Source of the DNA: Helochares maculicollis
Taxonomy: Eukaryota > Arthropoda > Insecta > Coleoptera > Hydrophilidae
Length of the DNA stretch: 46,457 bases
NCBI GenBank assembly: GCA_033557835.1
Contig: JAWQRO010000249.1
Coordinates: 1-46,457 of the forward strand
Direction: 5' to 3'
In this document: one piece after another, positions 23,738 to 35,000 of the stretch
How positions within the stretch are numbered: the stretch's first letter is position 1
How the letters are laid out: every line of letters starts with the position of its first letter
Notes under the pieces: generated by a model
Told to the model about the DNA's origin: nothing
The model's input: only the letters and a program-made list of their open reading frames with translations
Database searches by the model: none
Position numbers and translations under genes: made by a program

Positions 23738-25076
23738 TTATTCACACTCTACTTCCATTTCAACTTCATTTTCTTCTTCCTCCTCTATTTCTTTATCCCA
23801 GTCTTTTAATTTAGCATCCATCATAAAATCATCACGAAGTACATTCCACGTAGGTTTCTCCTTGTTCTCTGATTTAGTGCTTTGTTTAGTTTTTGCAGTT
23901 TTAGTCTGAATTTTCGTTAAATCCTCAACTTTTTCAGATTTTTCACCCATTAGTACATCTAAAAATGCTCGTTTGTCAATGTTTTTCAATACTTTATCTC
24001 GCTTCACTTCCAAAGGACCAGCTTCTTTCAACTTATCATCGATATCTTTCTGTTGCAATCTAACAGAATTAAATAGTTGAACAACACCCTTCGTTGCGAT
24101 TTTCGATAATGACCTCTCTCGATCTTTTTCTAATATATTTGGCTTAATTCGTACACTTGCTACATCTTTTCTCTAAAAATAAAAATAATTAACTTGTAAC
24201 TAAAACTATTCTAAGTTTGCAGTAACCACTTCATTAGTATTTTAAATGCTGTCAAAATTTTATTAATATTTAAATTGAATAGTATTTCTGTCATTGTTAA
24301 ATAATGCAAAAATTAAGAAATTCATACTTTAAGATTTAATTCAATTATGTATGTATATTTGTTGGTTAACAGATTTGTAATGCCTCATCCTAGTAAAATG
24401 TGAGATAGATGTTACCTTTTTTCTAAGAGGCTCCTCTGATTTTGAATCACTATCATCATCCTCTGATACTTCTTTTTTCACTTCACCATCTGTTCCAGCA
24501 ATTTCAAAGTCAGCAGATTTTGGTTTTGCTTTAATATCTGTAAGCTTTTTAGCCTTTGATAATACTAAGGTTTTCTTTCCCTTTGGTTTATTTGTTTTTA
24601 AAATTTTTGCTATCGAATCTGCCCATCCTTCATTTACTTTGGGCTCACCATCATCTGAGTCTGTTTTTGCATCATCCTCTTTATCAGAATGTGATTCTGC
24701 ATCTGAACCAGTTTCACTTTTTTCTATATCACTCTCTTCTTCTACATCTTCAGCTGCAGATTTAGGCTCTTCATCACTTCCTTGCCTTTCAGAGGAGTCT
24801 TCATCACTTCCTTTGATATCTTCTTCACTGGAAGCTGAAACATTCCATTTTATTAGTTAGAAATTTTAAGGTGTATAATTTTTCAAGAAATCACAAATTA
24901 CGCTCAGCGACTGCTTTTTTTCAAACCAGAATGAAAATGATTTTCCAGGTTGAGAGAAAAAAACTAACAAATAAATATATGCTATTACAACAATTTAAAG
25001 TAAATTATTTGATGCCTTAATAAAGGCCCATAACCTTACCTTCTTGCTCCACAATAACCTTTCGCTTTGAAACCAT
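23738..25076 (-). CDS. RRP15: RRP15-like ribosome biogenesis protein
   Basis: Nucleolar factor needed for 60S subunit maturation (family knowledge). Three exons on the minus strand: 25076-25040, 24834-24416 and 24172-23738, 296 residues, near the usual family length. It starts M-V-S-K-R-K. The second exon codes a long acidic/Ser stretch (repeats of S-D-E-E, E-E-E-S-D) and then G-W-A-D-S-I-A-K-I-L, a family hallmark. The third exon holds the basic R-K-D-V-A-S-V-R, A-T-K-G-V-V-Q-L-F-N and the C-terminal P-T-W-N-V-L-R-D-D-F-M-M followed by L-K-D-W-D-K-E, also hallmark RRP15. The tail is acidic (E-E-E-E-E-N-E-V-E-M). The start is the only ATG before the first donor. Confidence 0.95.
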
Positions 25077-25498
25077 AATAGCGATAATTTTAAGCAATTA
25101 AACCATATAAATCACAACTAACGTTTGTACTTGTTTTGATGGTGCACGTGAAACTTTAAAGTTGGAATATTTGAGGTTATGCTCTTTAAATCAATGTAGC
25201 CAACTGATTTTAAATAAATTTTTAAATTTTAGTATTCATTAAGATTTTATTAAGCAATTATTGAGTTAATTTATACTATTGCATTAACATGACATCAAAA
25301 CTCTGTGACAATTACAAGCAGTTTCATAGACAATAAATTCTTTTAAGATAAATACATTCATAATGAATATGTAATAAAGTTGGCATATCTGTTTAGCGTC
25401 GCGACGCGCGTCCGTCAAGCGCTAAATCGATTCCTTGTTTACTAGGACCTCTAGTAATGAATCGACGTTTGCACATGTTATAAGTAAAAGCTGTGGTC
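25077..25498. promoter_or_regulatory. Shared divergent promoter region of RRP15 and TASK channel
   Basis: The two start codons face away from each other across 422 bases. Close to the channel side is a CpG-rich patch at 25396-25411 in otherwise AT-rich DNA. It contains the perfect 12-base palindrome GCGTCGCGACGC (25396-25407), followed by AATCGATT (25425-25432). The latter resembles a weak DRE-type site. Confidence 0.5.
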
Positions 25499-27258
25499 AT
25501 GAAACGGCAGAATGTTAGAACTTTATCTTTGGTTGTTTGCACATTCACATATTTATTAATCGGGGCTGCCGTTTTCGATGCTTTAGAATCTGACGAAGAA
25601 TTTAAAAGATTTGGAATGTTAAAAGGTGGATTTTAAATTCTTGTTTTATATTGTGATGGATTTTTCGGCTGTTTCTAAAGCTATGTTATCTATAGATTAA
25701 TTTATGAATCAGTTGTAAACGCAATTAATATATAAAATTACTAATTTAACGCTTCAATTAGTTTAAATAATTGAATAGGCATCTGCAGTTTTACATAAAA
25801 TATTAAACGACCTGCATTCAACACAGAGATTATTGAATCTTTGAAATCCAGCAACTGTCTAAATTCTATATAAGTTGCTACATAAAAAGCTGGTTTATTT
25901 CTAGAGACTGCAATGTTTTGGAATGTCATCAGTAAATTTTAACCACAATTCGTTCCGTTTAAAATTTTTTGAAATACATATATTTTGCACTGTACCATTT
26001 TTACAATAAACAAATTAGGCTCTGTGATTATTACAAATTTGTTGTAGATGTGAGGAACTCATTGAAGAAAAAGTACAACATATCAGAAGTAGATTATAAA
26101 ATGATAGAATTAATGATAATAGAATATAAGCCCCATAAAGCAGGCCCTCAGTGGAAATTTGCTGGAGCCTTCTATTTTGCCACTGTCGTTTTGGCTATGA
26201 TTGGATATGGCCACTCGACGCCTGTTACTCCAAGTGGTAAAGCTTTTTGCATGGGCTATGCAATGGTAAAATTATTATTTAATGTTTCTAGAAAGTCATA
26301 ACTATTTATTTTTATTATCAATAAATGTTTATTTAGTAGGTTAAACTCAGTTTTGTTAGAACTTACTTTTTGCTGAGAAACTTATCTATTGAATTTTAGT
26401 TTCAAACTCAAAAATTGTAGGTCGGCATTCCTCTAGGCCTTGTGATGTTCCAAAGTATTGGTGAACGTCTTAATAAATTTGCTTCGGTATTGATAAGATA
26501 TTTAAAAAGATATATGCACTGCCAAAAGGTTGAAGCAACCGAAATGAATCTTATGTGTGCAACTGGTATGTTGTCATCGATAATAATTACTACTGGTGCT
26601 GCAGTATTTTCTAGATATGAAGGATGGACGTATTTTGATAGTTTTTACTACTGTTTTGTTACATTGACTACCATTGGATTTGGAGACTATGTTGCTTTAC
26701 AGGTATAGCTAAAGTATCAAATTGTAATCTATAAAAAAGTGAACTAAAGTTATTATTTTTTTTTAGAATGATAATGCCTTACACACCAAACCTGGATATG
26801 TTGCGTTAAGTCTTGTATTTATTCTGTTTGGATTAGCAGTAGTTGCTGCTAGTATAAATTTGCTTGTCCTAAGATTCATGACAATGTAAGTACAGACAGA
26901 GTTGCCTTACTCATCAAAGATTAAGATTTTTCTACAAAAATTTTCAATGTATACTGAAAAACAAACTCGTTTGATTTATAGGAATGCTGATGATATGAGA
27001 AAAGAAGATACTGAACTACAATCGTCGTCTCACCATGTTTTAACATTAGATGGAGAGGTAATGGCGGTAAATGGTAAGTTATTGGCTGGTTATCCCTATG
27101 CAGGAGATGATAATGAAATAGACCAAGCATCCGTTTGCTCTTGTAACTGTCTGGGTCTTAACCATGGAGATAATCAAGAGCTATTACTAGAATCAAGTTA
27201 TCATCCCTCTCAGACAGTTCTTGCTGCAAACACAAAAATTAAGAGAGCATCAGTGTGA
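25499..27258 (+). CDS. TASK-type two-pore-domain potassium channel
   Basis: Background K+ leak channel of the KCNK3/KCNK9-like group, orthologous to fly Task6/Task7. Five exons: 25499-25625, 26048-26265, 26421-26702, 26767-26885 and 26982-27258, 340 residues. N-terminus: M-K-R-Q-N-V-R-T-L-S, then TM1. Pore 1 reads L-A-M-I-G-Y-G-H-S-T-P; the His after GYG is the TASK pH sensor. After it come V-G-I-P-L-G-L-V-M-F-Q-S-I-G-E-R, TM3, pore 2 T-L-T-T-I-G-F-G-D-Y-V-A-L-Q, and TM4 ending L-N-L-L-V-L-R-F-M. The cytoplasmic tail is short and ends K-I-K-R-A-S-V. Oddity: T-T before I-G-Y-G in pore 1 is replaced by A-M. RRP15 diverges upstream and mRpL37 converges downstream. Confidence 0.95.
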
Positions 27259-28490
27259 CACTACCTCCACTATAAATACAGTTTAGATTAAATGGACTAT
27301 ATTTTATAATTTTATATGTTGCAAAATAATGAGAAAATTTTGTAATTACATTTTTGGCCTATATTTTCCAAGTTACTTTTTTAAATTCAAACAAAATAAT
27401 TTATGAAAATTCCTTAAACAGTTAATCATCAAATTAATAGATTGCCATTTTAAAAGAAAGTACCCACAATTTTTTTTTATTACAAAAATTAATAAAATAT
27501 TTAACTTAAAGTTGCATAAAAATATACATCATAAGAAAAAACTTTGGTGAACCAATTAAGTATTTTTATTAAAACTTAACTCTTTTTAAATCCACATTTG
27601 CATTATCAGAATTAAGGTAATCTTTATAATAGGGAAACAGAATTTAGTAAGTAAAATTAATGTCTTGTACTTAAACATAAATTGATGTCTACCTGTCCAA
27701 CATTAAAGCTGTGTGAAATCTACATGTCTCTTAAGTGTTCGCTGTTTAGTCAGAAGAAAAACAGCTTCCATGTAGAATATCCATTTATATTTGAATTATA
27801 TGAAAATATGAATTTATTATAATTGATGTTGGATAGAAGGGTGGATTTTTAAAGCAACCCTAAGAAAATTTGGAAAGCCCAAATAATTTTTCAGACTGAT
27901 GAAATTTCCCTAATTACCATATATTCTTTTATAACTGTGGAGGGACTAAGGTAATTTGATTTTTTTAAACACTAATGATGGAAACATTAAGGATATCGAG
28001 GCTGCGTTTACATATGGAGTCAGATTATGTGTAATTACAATTTTGAGTCAAGAGTGTTTCTTTTTATCTACTTGACCCAATTGTCCCAAATAAATACAAC
28101 TTATATCGTGTGTCAATTGAAGAGTTTATTGTTTCATTACTTAAGTCCCTCCATGTTCAAAGCCAACAAATTGTGTCAAATAGAATTAAGTAGAAAAAAT
28201 GTGCACCATATGCGTATTATTTTCTTTACATGTATATGAAACAATACTTACAATAATCAATCTTATTCCGAATATTTCTGTCAATTTACATTTACCAAAT
28301 AATAATAAGTGCATTTAAGTGTTCCTTATTTTTAAATTAAGTTTGATTGAACAAGAAAATCACGCACATGAATATCTAACACAACCAAATGAATAAATTT
28401 TAAGCAAATAAAAGACATTTTATAAAACAATTGTATATTGAAAATCGTTATTTGTAACATTTTTATACATGTTTAGCTATGTTATGTAAA
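27259..28490. other. Tail-to-tail intergenic region, TASK and mRpL37
   Basis: AT-rich non-coding DNA of 1.2 kb with AATAAA at several places. The small open frame at 28027-28239 has no recognisable product. No repeat or RNA gene was recognised. Confidence 0.5.
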
Positions 28491-30727
28491 TTAAACATTC
28501 TCATAAAACGAAATTAAATGTTTTATTACATCACTATTGTAACCTTCTAAAGTTGGTTTCCCTAAGTTATATGTACAAGATGTGAAAAGAGGCATTCTCT
28601 CTGTTTGGTACCAAACATTTTTGACTCCATCTAAACCTTCCAAATCTAAAGTATTCAACTGAAATACTCCAAAGTGGAACAATCTACCATCAGTTTGGAC
28701 ACATTGGACTGTGACAGGCTTTGGTAGTAACAAAACATCCTGCTAACAAAAATTAAATGTAAAGTCTTTAAAATGTCTTATTTGATTAGAAAATTACTAC
28801 TTAAAACACACATACCCCATATCTTTGCCTGGCATAAGAAGCTGCAACTGTAAAGGCTTTTAATAAAGATCGTCCATAAAATTGCTGTTCTGTAATCTCT
28901 TCTTCGTAAAGATTTTTGACTTCTGTGCCATTGAAGTGTACAAAGACAGTATGGGGATGTGATTTTGATATGGCTTCATTAATGGCTGCAACATTTTAAA
29001 TGAAATTTGATAATTTGTAATAAATTTAACAAGCACTTTAATTAAATTGTATATTTTTAAAAATAATCCATGTTTATTTCATATGAAATAAATAATATTG
29101 TCTCTGTAAATTACTTACGGTAAATATCCTGAAGTTCATAAATATTTTCCCTATTTAATGTTATTGTTTCTTTCACAGGAAATAAATTAGGCAAATCCAC
29201 ATCTTCCAGTTTTTCAGAATTAATAGGTGAAAGTGGATGAGATGAAGTTAGCAAAGTATCGCCTCTTAACTGAAACTGAATCAAGTCCCCAGACTTCTCA
29301 AAAGGGAACGAGAAATGTAAATCATCTAAAATGTGCCGTGTGTGCACTAATTCTGGATCAGTATATGATTCTATTACATTCAATAATTTTGATACTATTA
29401 GTGTGCTAGAAAGTTGAAAGATTAATACCTTAAAATTCTGTGCACATATTCACTTACTTTACTCTACTGTCTGTAATTCCATATACTCTTGGAAAATTCC
29501 AAGCTGGACGTAAAGGATCCTTTAATTTAGGCAGTTTCTTTTGTTCTGCATCAAACAAATGCGAATAAAGTATGATGTTTTTCACTCGGTTATCAAGATC
29601 CTTTGGAACAGTTTTGAATGTAAACTTTTCTGGTAATCCTTCTTTAGCATGTACTGTTTTAACAACAACTTGTGCTTGATCTAATCCTTCTAACAGGACG
29701 TTTTCATCTTTATATGTTAGGCACACCCTGTCATGCCAATTAGGGTGTGTTTTGTCAAATAAGACTGGTTTAGGAGCTTTACCAATAGGTGCTGGTCTAA
29801 AATTAAAGTTTATATTTTCATCTGTGAAATTTTTTAAAAGACAACAATAAAAATTATGACGGTTTATATTACATCTACAATTACATGATAAGGAACAGTG
29901 ATAATCAAATAGGATATATTAGTTTTAAATTTTACTCCTGTATAGTGATTACTGTTTGTCTATTGTAAGTTACTATTTAAAGTTAGAAAAGTAACATTTT
30001 TTAAATTGTAAAATGCTATTCTAATGTTAAACTTGGCAGTGAAATCCTTTTGTATGCAAAATAATTAAATAAGATTATTTGCAATAGATTGTGATGTATT
30101 GGAAAGATAATTACTGCTGGAAAACTTTGATAGATATTTTTTGGCATTTATTCAACTAGTTTTAATTAGATGTTGCTGGTATTTGGGGTTGAATATTATT
30201 AACAGTATTATGACACAAATATTAAGTAGTACAAATGTTCACCTAGGAGTAGTAAAATCAACTATAGTTACCTTGGTAAATTAAATTATTTCAGTAATTG
30301 ATAGATATTTTCGTTCAAGATATAGTATGATATGTAATAAATATAACAGAAAGCTTCATTGAAATATGGAAAAAATGTAAGTAGCGCTTTTAAGTCGTTG
30401 TATTCATCATGTTTTTACTGTCTATATATTTAATGTAAATAATAAAACTACATAAATACACTGCGAGCCAAGTCTACATTACTCAAAATTAAAATAGAAT
30501 ATACTGTATAATCGTATTATAATACAATCGAAATAGAGGAAAACATACATTTCTAAGTTATCTGAATGTTCCTTCAAAATATCTTCCGGCTGGAAAATCT
30601 TAATATTCTTTTCAAGAAGTACTTTATGTACCCCAGTGTCTCGAGCTTTTCTTTTGCCTTGTACCATCCAATGCTTGGTGAACATTTTGCCGATGTGTTG
30701 TTTGAATAGAATTTGGGTAAGCTTCAT
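28491..30727 (-). CDS. mRpL37: Mitochondrial large-subunit ribosomal protein mL37
   Basis: Component of the mitochondrial 39S subunit. Five minus-strand exons, all in phase: 30727-30549, 29796-29458, 29405-29119, 28985-28816 and 28742-28491, 408 residues. The start M-K-L-T-Q-I-L-F-K-Q-H-I-G followed by T-K-H-W-M-V-Q-G-K-R is the family's N-terminus and reads as a mitochondrial import signal. Later blocks: P-V-L-F-D-K-T-H-P-N-W-H, R-P-A-W-N-F-P-R-V-Y-G, H-P-H-T-V-F-V-H-F-N-G-T, and in the last exon V-Q-T-D-G-R-L-F-H-F-G-V-F-Q-L-N-T-L-D-L. The 752-base first intron holds nothing recognised. It is divergent from spn-E upstream. Confidence 0.93.
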
Positions 30728-32001
30728 TTTGTTATATTTTCTTGTAACTAATTATTAAATTATAAATATTTTATCTTTTCTAATCCTGAATTGTTCCAAC
30801 TATATATTAATAAGGTTATGTCAACAGTTTAGATCTGTTGAGAATTTGGTAATATGACATTTCTGATATTTTGAACAATTAAGAAGCTGTCGGAAGATTA
30901 TGAATTAAAAAATATGTCACTAATTAAAATGTTCGAAATAAGAAATAATTCTACTTCACAATTATAAATAAATGCAAATATAGACATAATATAAAAAAAT
31001 TGTCGTATTTATTAAAATATCTTTTGCTTTTTTTATATGTTAATGAAAAAATAGGAACGAATCACGAAAAATCCGACCTTGAGATTTGAAATAATCTGCA
31101 CGATTTGACCATAATCACTTGTGAACCTTTATGCCTACCGTCGCTATATGTGTTTGCCTTTGTTTAAATTTTCCGATTGGTCCAGATATATGTAAAAAGG
31201 ATCAATCAGAATTGTTGAGCTAACTGACGAAATCTGGCATATGGCTATTACAATAACCGAGACAGGAACTAAACTTGCCATTAAAATAAAAATATCGAGT
31301 TATAACTTTACACGCACTTACACATGCGCTAGAAAGTGTTGCAAAACTTTTATGTACTACATGTTTACGGGAATGTTGGGAGGCGCACTTCCAAATTTTT
31401 ATTCCGAAGATTCCTTACAAGTATGCTTAAGTTTTTACCATTTAATTAATTTTTAATGCTTTATGGTAATACATAGATTTATAGTTTTCGTAAATTGTTT
31501 AAGCTCGTTTTAGTAACACACGAAATAAAAATGAAATTTTTATTGTATGATGATTTATGTTGATATATTTCAAATTAAGCTCAACGAGAAAAATATGCGA
31601 ATGTAATAAATTCCATATCGACAAATAAAATACAACAAATACATACTATTTTATGATATTTAAATCTGGTATATTCTTTAAAATTCGCACCTGTCAAAAT
31701 TGTTTTTGGGAACAATTTCCGTTCTCATTTATTTGTTGTATGTCCTCCGCTTCAAAATTACGTTCACATTTTATTCAATTTTGTAGCTGTGCCGAGCAAT
31801 TTTGTATGTCTATTTGGAGTTTATTAATCTTTTATTTTATTGTTCAGTTTTGTTATCGCCGGAAGTGAGGTTAAATATTTACAGCGCCCATAGACGCTAC
31901 CAACACGTCCTTTCATATAAAAATTTATAAACGAATAAAACTTTAATTTGTTATGAAATTTTAAAATCGTCTCTAGAAAGATAAAACATTCGTCAGCAAA
32001 C
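30728..32001. promoter_or_regulatory. Shared upstream region of mRpL37 and spn-E
   Basis: 1,274 bases between divergent start codons. Two open frames on the plus strand (31241-31456 and 31653-31868) have no recognisable product and no matching splice partner; I treat them as chance frames. The GC content rises slightly near 31080-31250 and 31860-31910, perhaps the two promoters. Confidence 0.4.
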
Positions 32002-35000
32002 ATGGATTTGTTACATAAAATGTTAACTCCCGGTTTTGAACCAATACGTTATGAAGCAGGGGTAGTTAATGGAGAACTTGAAGTTGACGAAAATGAAGAT
32101 ACATCATACGATGAATCGGATGAAGATCTACACACAACAAATTATGCTGACGACTATCGTAGGCGGGAACTATCTCGTTATGCAGAAATGGGACAAAACT
32201 CTATGGTAAATATTTGTGAAATAAATACTAGCTTTGGTAATGCTTTATATACATTTGTCATTTATTTAACTAGGCATGTGATACCTGTTTAGATTCATGT
32301 TTAAATTTATAACTTATGACATAGAAATTACACGCTTATTATATTGTTATGAATTCTATTTTTTATATACATTCAAGCAATATGTCTTAAAAAGAATTAG
32401 AATATAAAGGCAGAGTACAGCAGAAGCTGTTCTATTTTTCTTTAAAATGTGATTGTTCATTTTTTTAATACACTTAAGGATTTATTTCAATCAATCGATT
32501 TTAAAGTTTATTAAGTAAGAAGATATGTTCCTTCAACGCTTTCATAATTGTAATAAGTTAATGTAAACATATCCCGAGGCAGATCACTCTGTTCACAAAT
32601 TTCTTTGCTCAACATTAGCTTAAATGAACAAAAAAATTATGAAGGACTTGCAAATACTACTGGATAGAGTGTATGTAGCTGGTCATGGATGAAGTAGTAA
32701 CATTTCAAAAAAAGTTAGTAAAAAGGCCATAGGTAATAAAAATTTAAATCCAATTCTGATAATCATCAAAGGACACAACACTGAGTTATCACATTTTGGA
32801 TATTGGGCTAAATAATTAAATCACAAGCACTAAAGATGTAAAAACTAAGATTGATGAAAAGGCAAATAAATGGAAACACATTTACAAATAGAAACTTAAT
32901 AGTGCACACACAGTTACGAACATTGCCTCTATTACATTTGGAACAGTCTTTTATGGACGTGATGTATAGATACATAAAACTGATACAATGAAAAAAGCAG
33001 AAGCATTTAAAGTGTCATACTATCGGTGACACCTCAATATATCTTGAACGATACATAGTACTAAGGAAGTTTTTAAAAACGCTAAATATAAATCGGAAAC
33101 ACCTAAATGGGAAAGGTCAGCTACTTTAAGCAATAACATGAAGCAATACATGTCTCATATGATTATTAAATATTATTGGCTAAAAATATAAGAAAGTGGA
33201 CTAAGTTTCAATTTTACTCGAACAACTATTAACTTGTAAATAAGGTAATTATCTTTTTAATATTTGCTGTTTTGTTTAGCCAGGTGAAATGAGTGGCGTT
33301 GGTACAGTAGAAGACTTAAGAAATGAGGAAAATGAATTAAGACTTGAGAATAGAATGACTGCTTTTGATCAGTTTAACTTTAATACAAGTGTAAGAAGAA
33401 ATACGTTACTCATCGACCAATATAAAGATGATGTATGTCTGCAACATTTTTATTTAAAGATAAAAAATATTAATTTTCACAAGATTTTTTAGATTATATC
33501 ACTTGTTAAAACAAATATGGTTGTTATAATTCACGGGCCTACTGGATGTGGTAAATCCACACAAGTACCACAATACATATTGGACGATTGCCGAGAAAAT
33601 AGACAGCCATGCAATATTGTTGTTACGCAACCAAGAAGATTAGCTACTATTAGTTTAGCTCGTCGAGTCTGTGAAGAAAGATGTTGGGCTTATGGAACAG
33701 TTTGTGGTTTCCAAGTAAGAATTATATAGTTAAAATGCTGCCATAAAGATATATTCCTTAATGCTTTAGTAAGTTGTTAAAACAAATCGATAGTTAAGAA
33801 CTTTGTAATTTCCTCGTAGGTTGCCTTAGAAAAAGAAACCAGCCATGAAACTTTGATTACTTATATGACAACAGGTGTTTTACTGCAAAAAATTATACAA
33901 GCAAAAAACTTACAAGAGTTCACACATATTTTAATAGACGAAGTTCACGAACGCAACCAAGACATGGACTTTTTGTTATTGATTATTAGAAAATTTCTGC
34001 ACTTAAATTCAATGAACGTAAAAGTAATTCTAATGTCTGCAACATTTGATAAAGATAAATTTTCGCATTATTTCCGAAACTACTTCCAAGATCAAATTCA
34101 CAAAGCCCCAACGATTACTATTGAGCAAGAAGGTCAACAGCAGTTTACTGTGCAAGAGTTTTTTGCCGAATCTTTATCACAAATTGGAGAGGTAATTCAA
34201 AACAATAAAAATTTCAACATAAAATCAATTTGATTTTAGATTCCAGATTTTTTTGCATTTAAAGACACTCCAAAAATACATGAATGCTTATATCATATAT
34301 TAATAGTTTTACTGCAAGCTTTTGATAGGATGGAACAAAATAATTCTGAAACTAATGGTGAAATAGGAAATGTCTTAATATTTTTACCTGGAATATATGA
34401 AATTGAAGATGTTTACGTCCGCCTCAAAAATGCCAGCCTACAGTAAGTAAAAAAAATCTGTTGCAAGTGTAGAATAAGAAGTAAATTAGAATCCAAATCA
34501 AAGAGGAAATTTATCATATTCTTTTCATTTTAAATATGTGACGACATAAGTATTTCCTTTCAGACATCAAACTGCTATAAAATGGAATATAATGCCTTTG
34601 CATTCCTCTATTGGATTAGAAGAACAACGGAAAGTGTTTCAACCACCCCCTCCAAATCAAAGGAAAATTATTTTATCCACCAATATAGCTGAGAGCTCAT
34701 TAACTGTACCTGACATTGGCTATGGTAAGTTTTTTTTAAACTATATTAAAATGGAAAATATTTATCATGTTTATTTTGCTTCAAGTGATTGACTTCTGCT
34801 TAACGAAAGCTTTGGTAGTCGACCCTGAAACGCAATATCACAGCTTGAAATTGATTTGGGCATCTCATGCCAACTGCATTCAACGAGCTGGCAGGGTCGG
34901 GCGTGTTAGAGATGGGAGAGTCTATAGAATGGTCACTAAAAGTTTTTATATGGTACTTCACGGGTTGTTTAGTTTGTGTATATTCATTTATATCAATGTA

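Noticed and set aside
31241..31868. Two plus-strand open frames upstream of spn-E, one rich in Cys and aromatic residues
   Set aside because: No recognised family, no paired splice sites joining them to a gene, and composition as expected of chance frames. They probably lie in the divergent promoter/5' UTR region.
32600..33200. Possible decayed transposon in the first spn-E intron
   Set aside because: No inverted ends, catalytic motif or coding block could be recognised; only texture suggests it.
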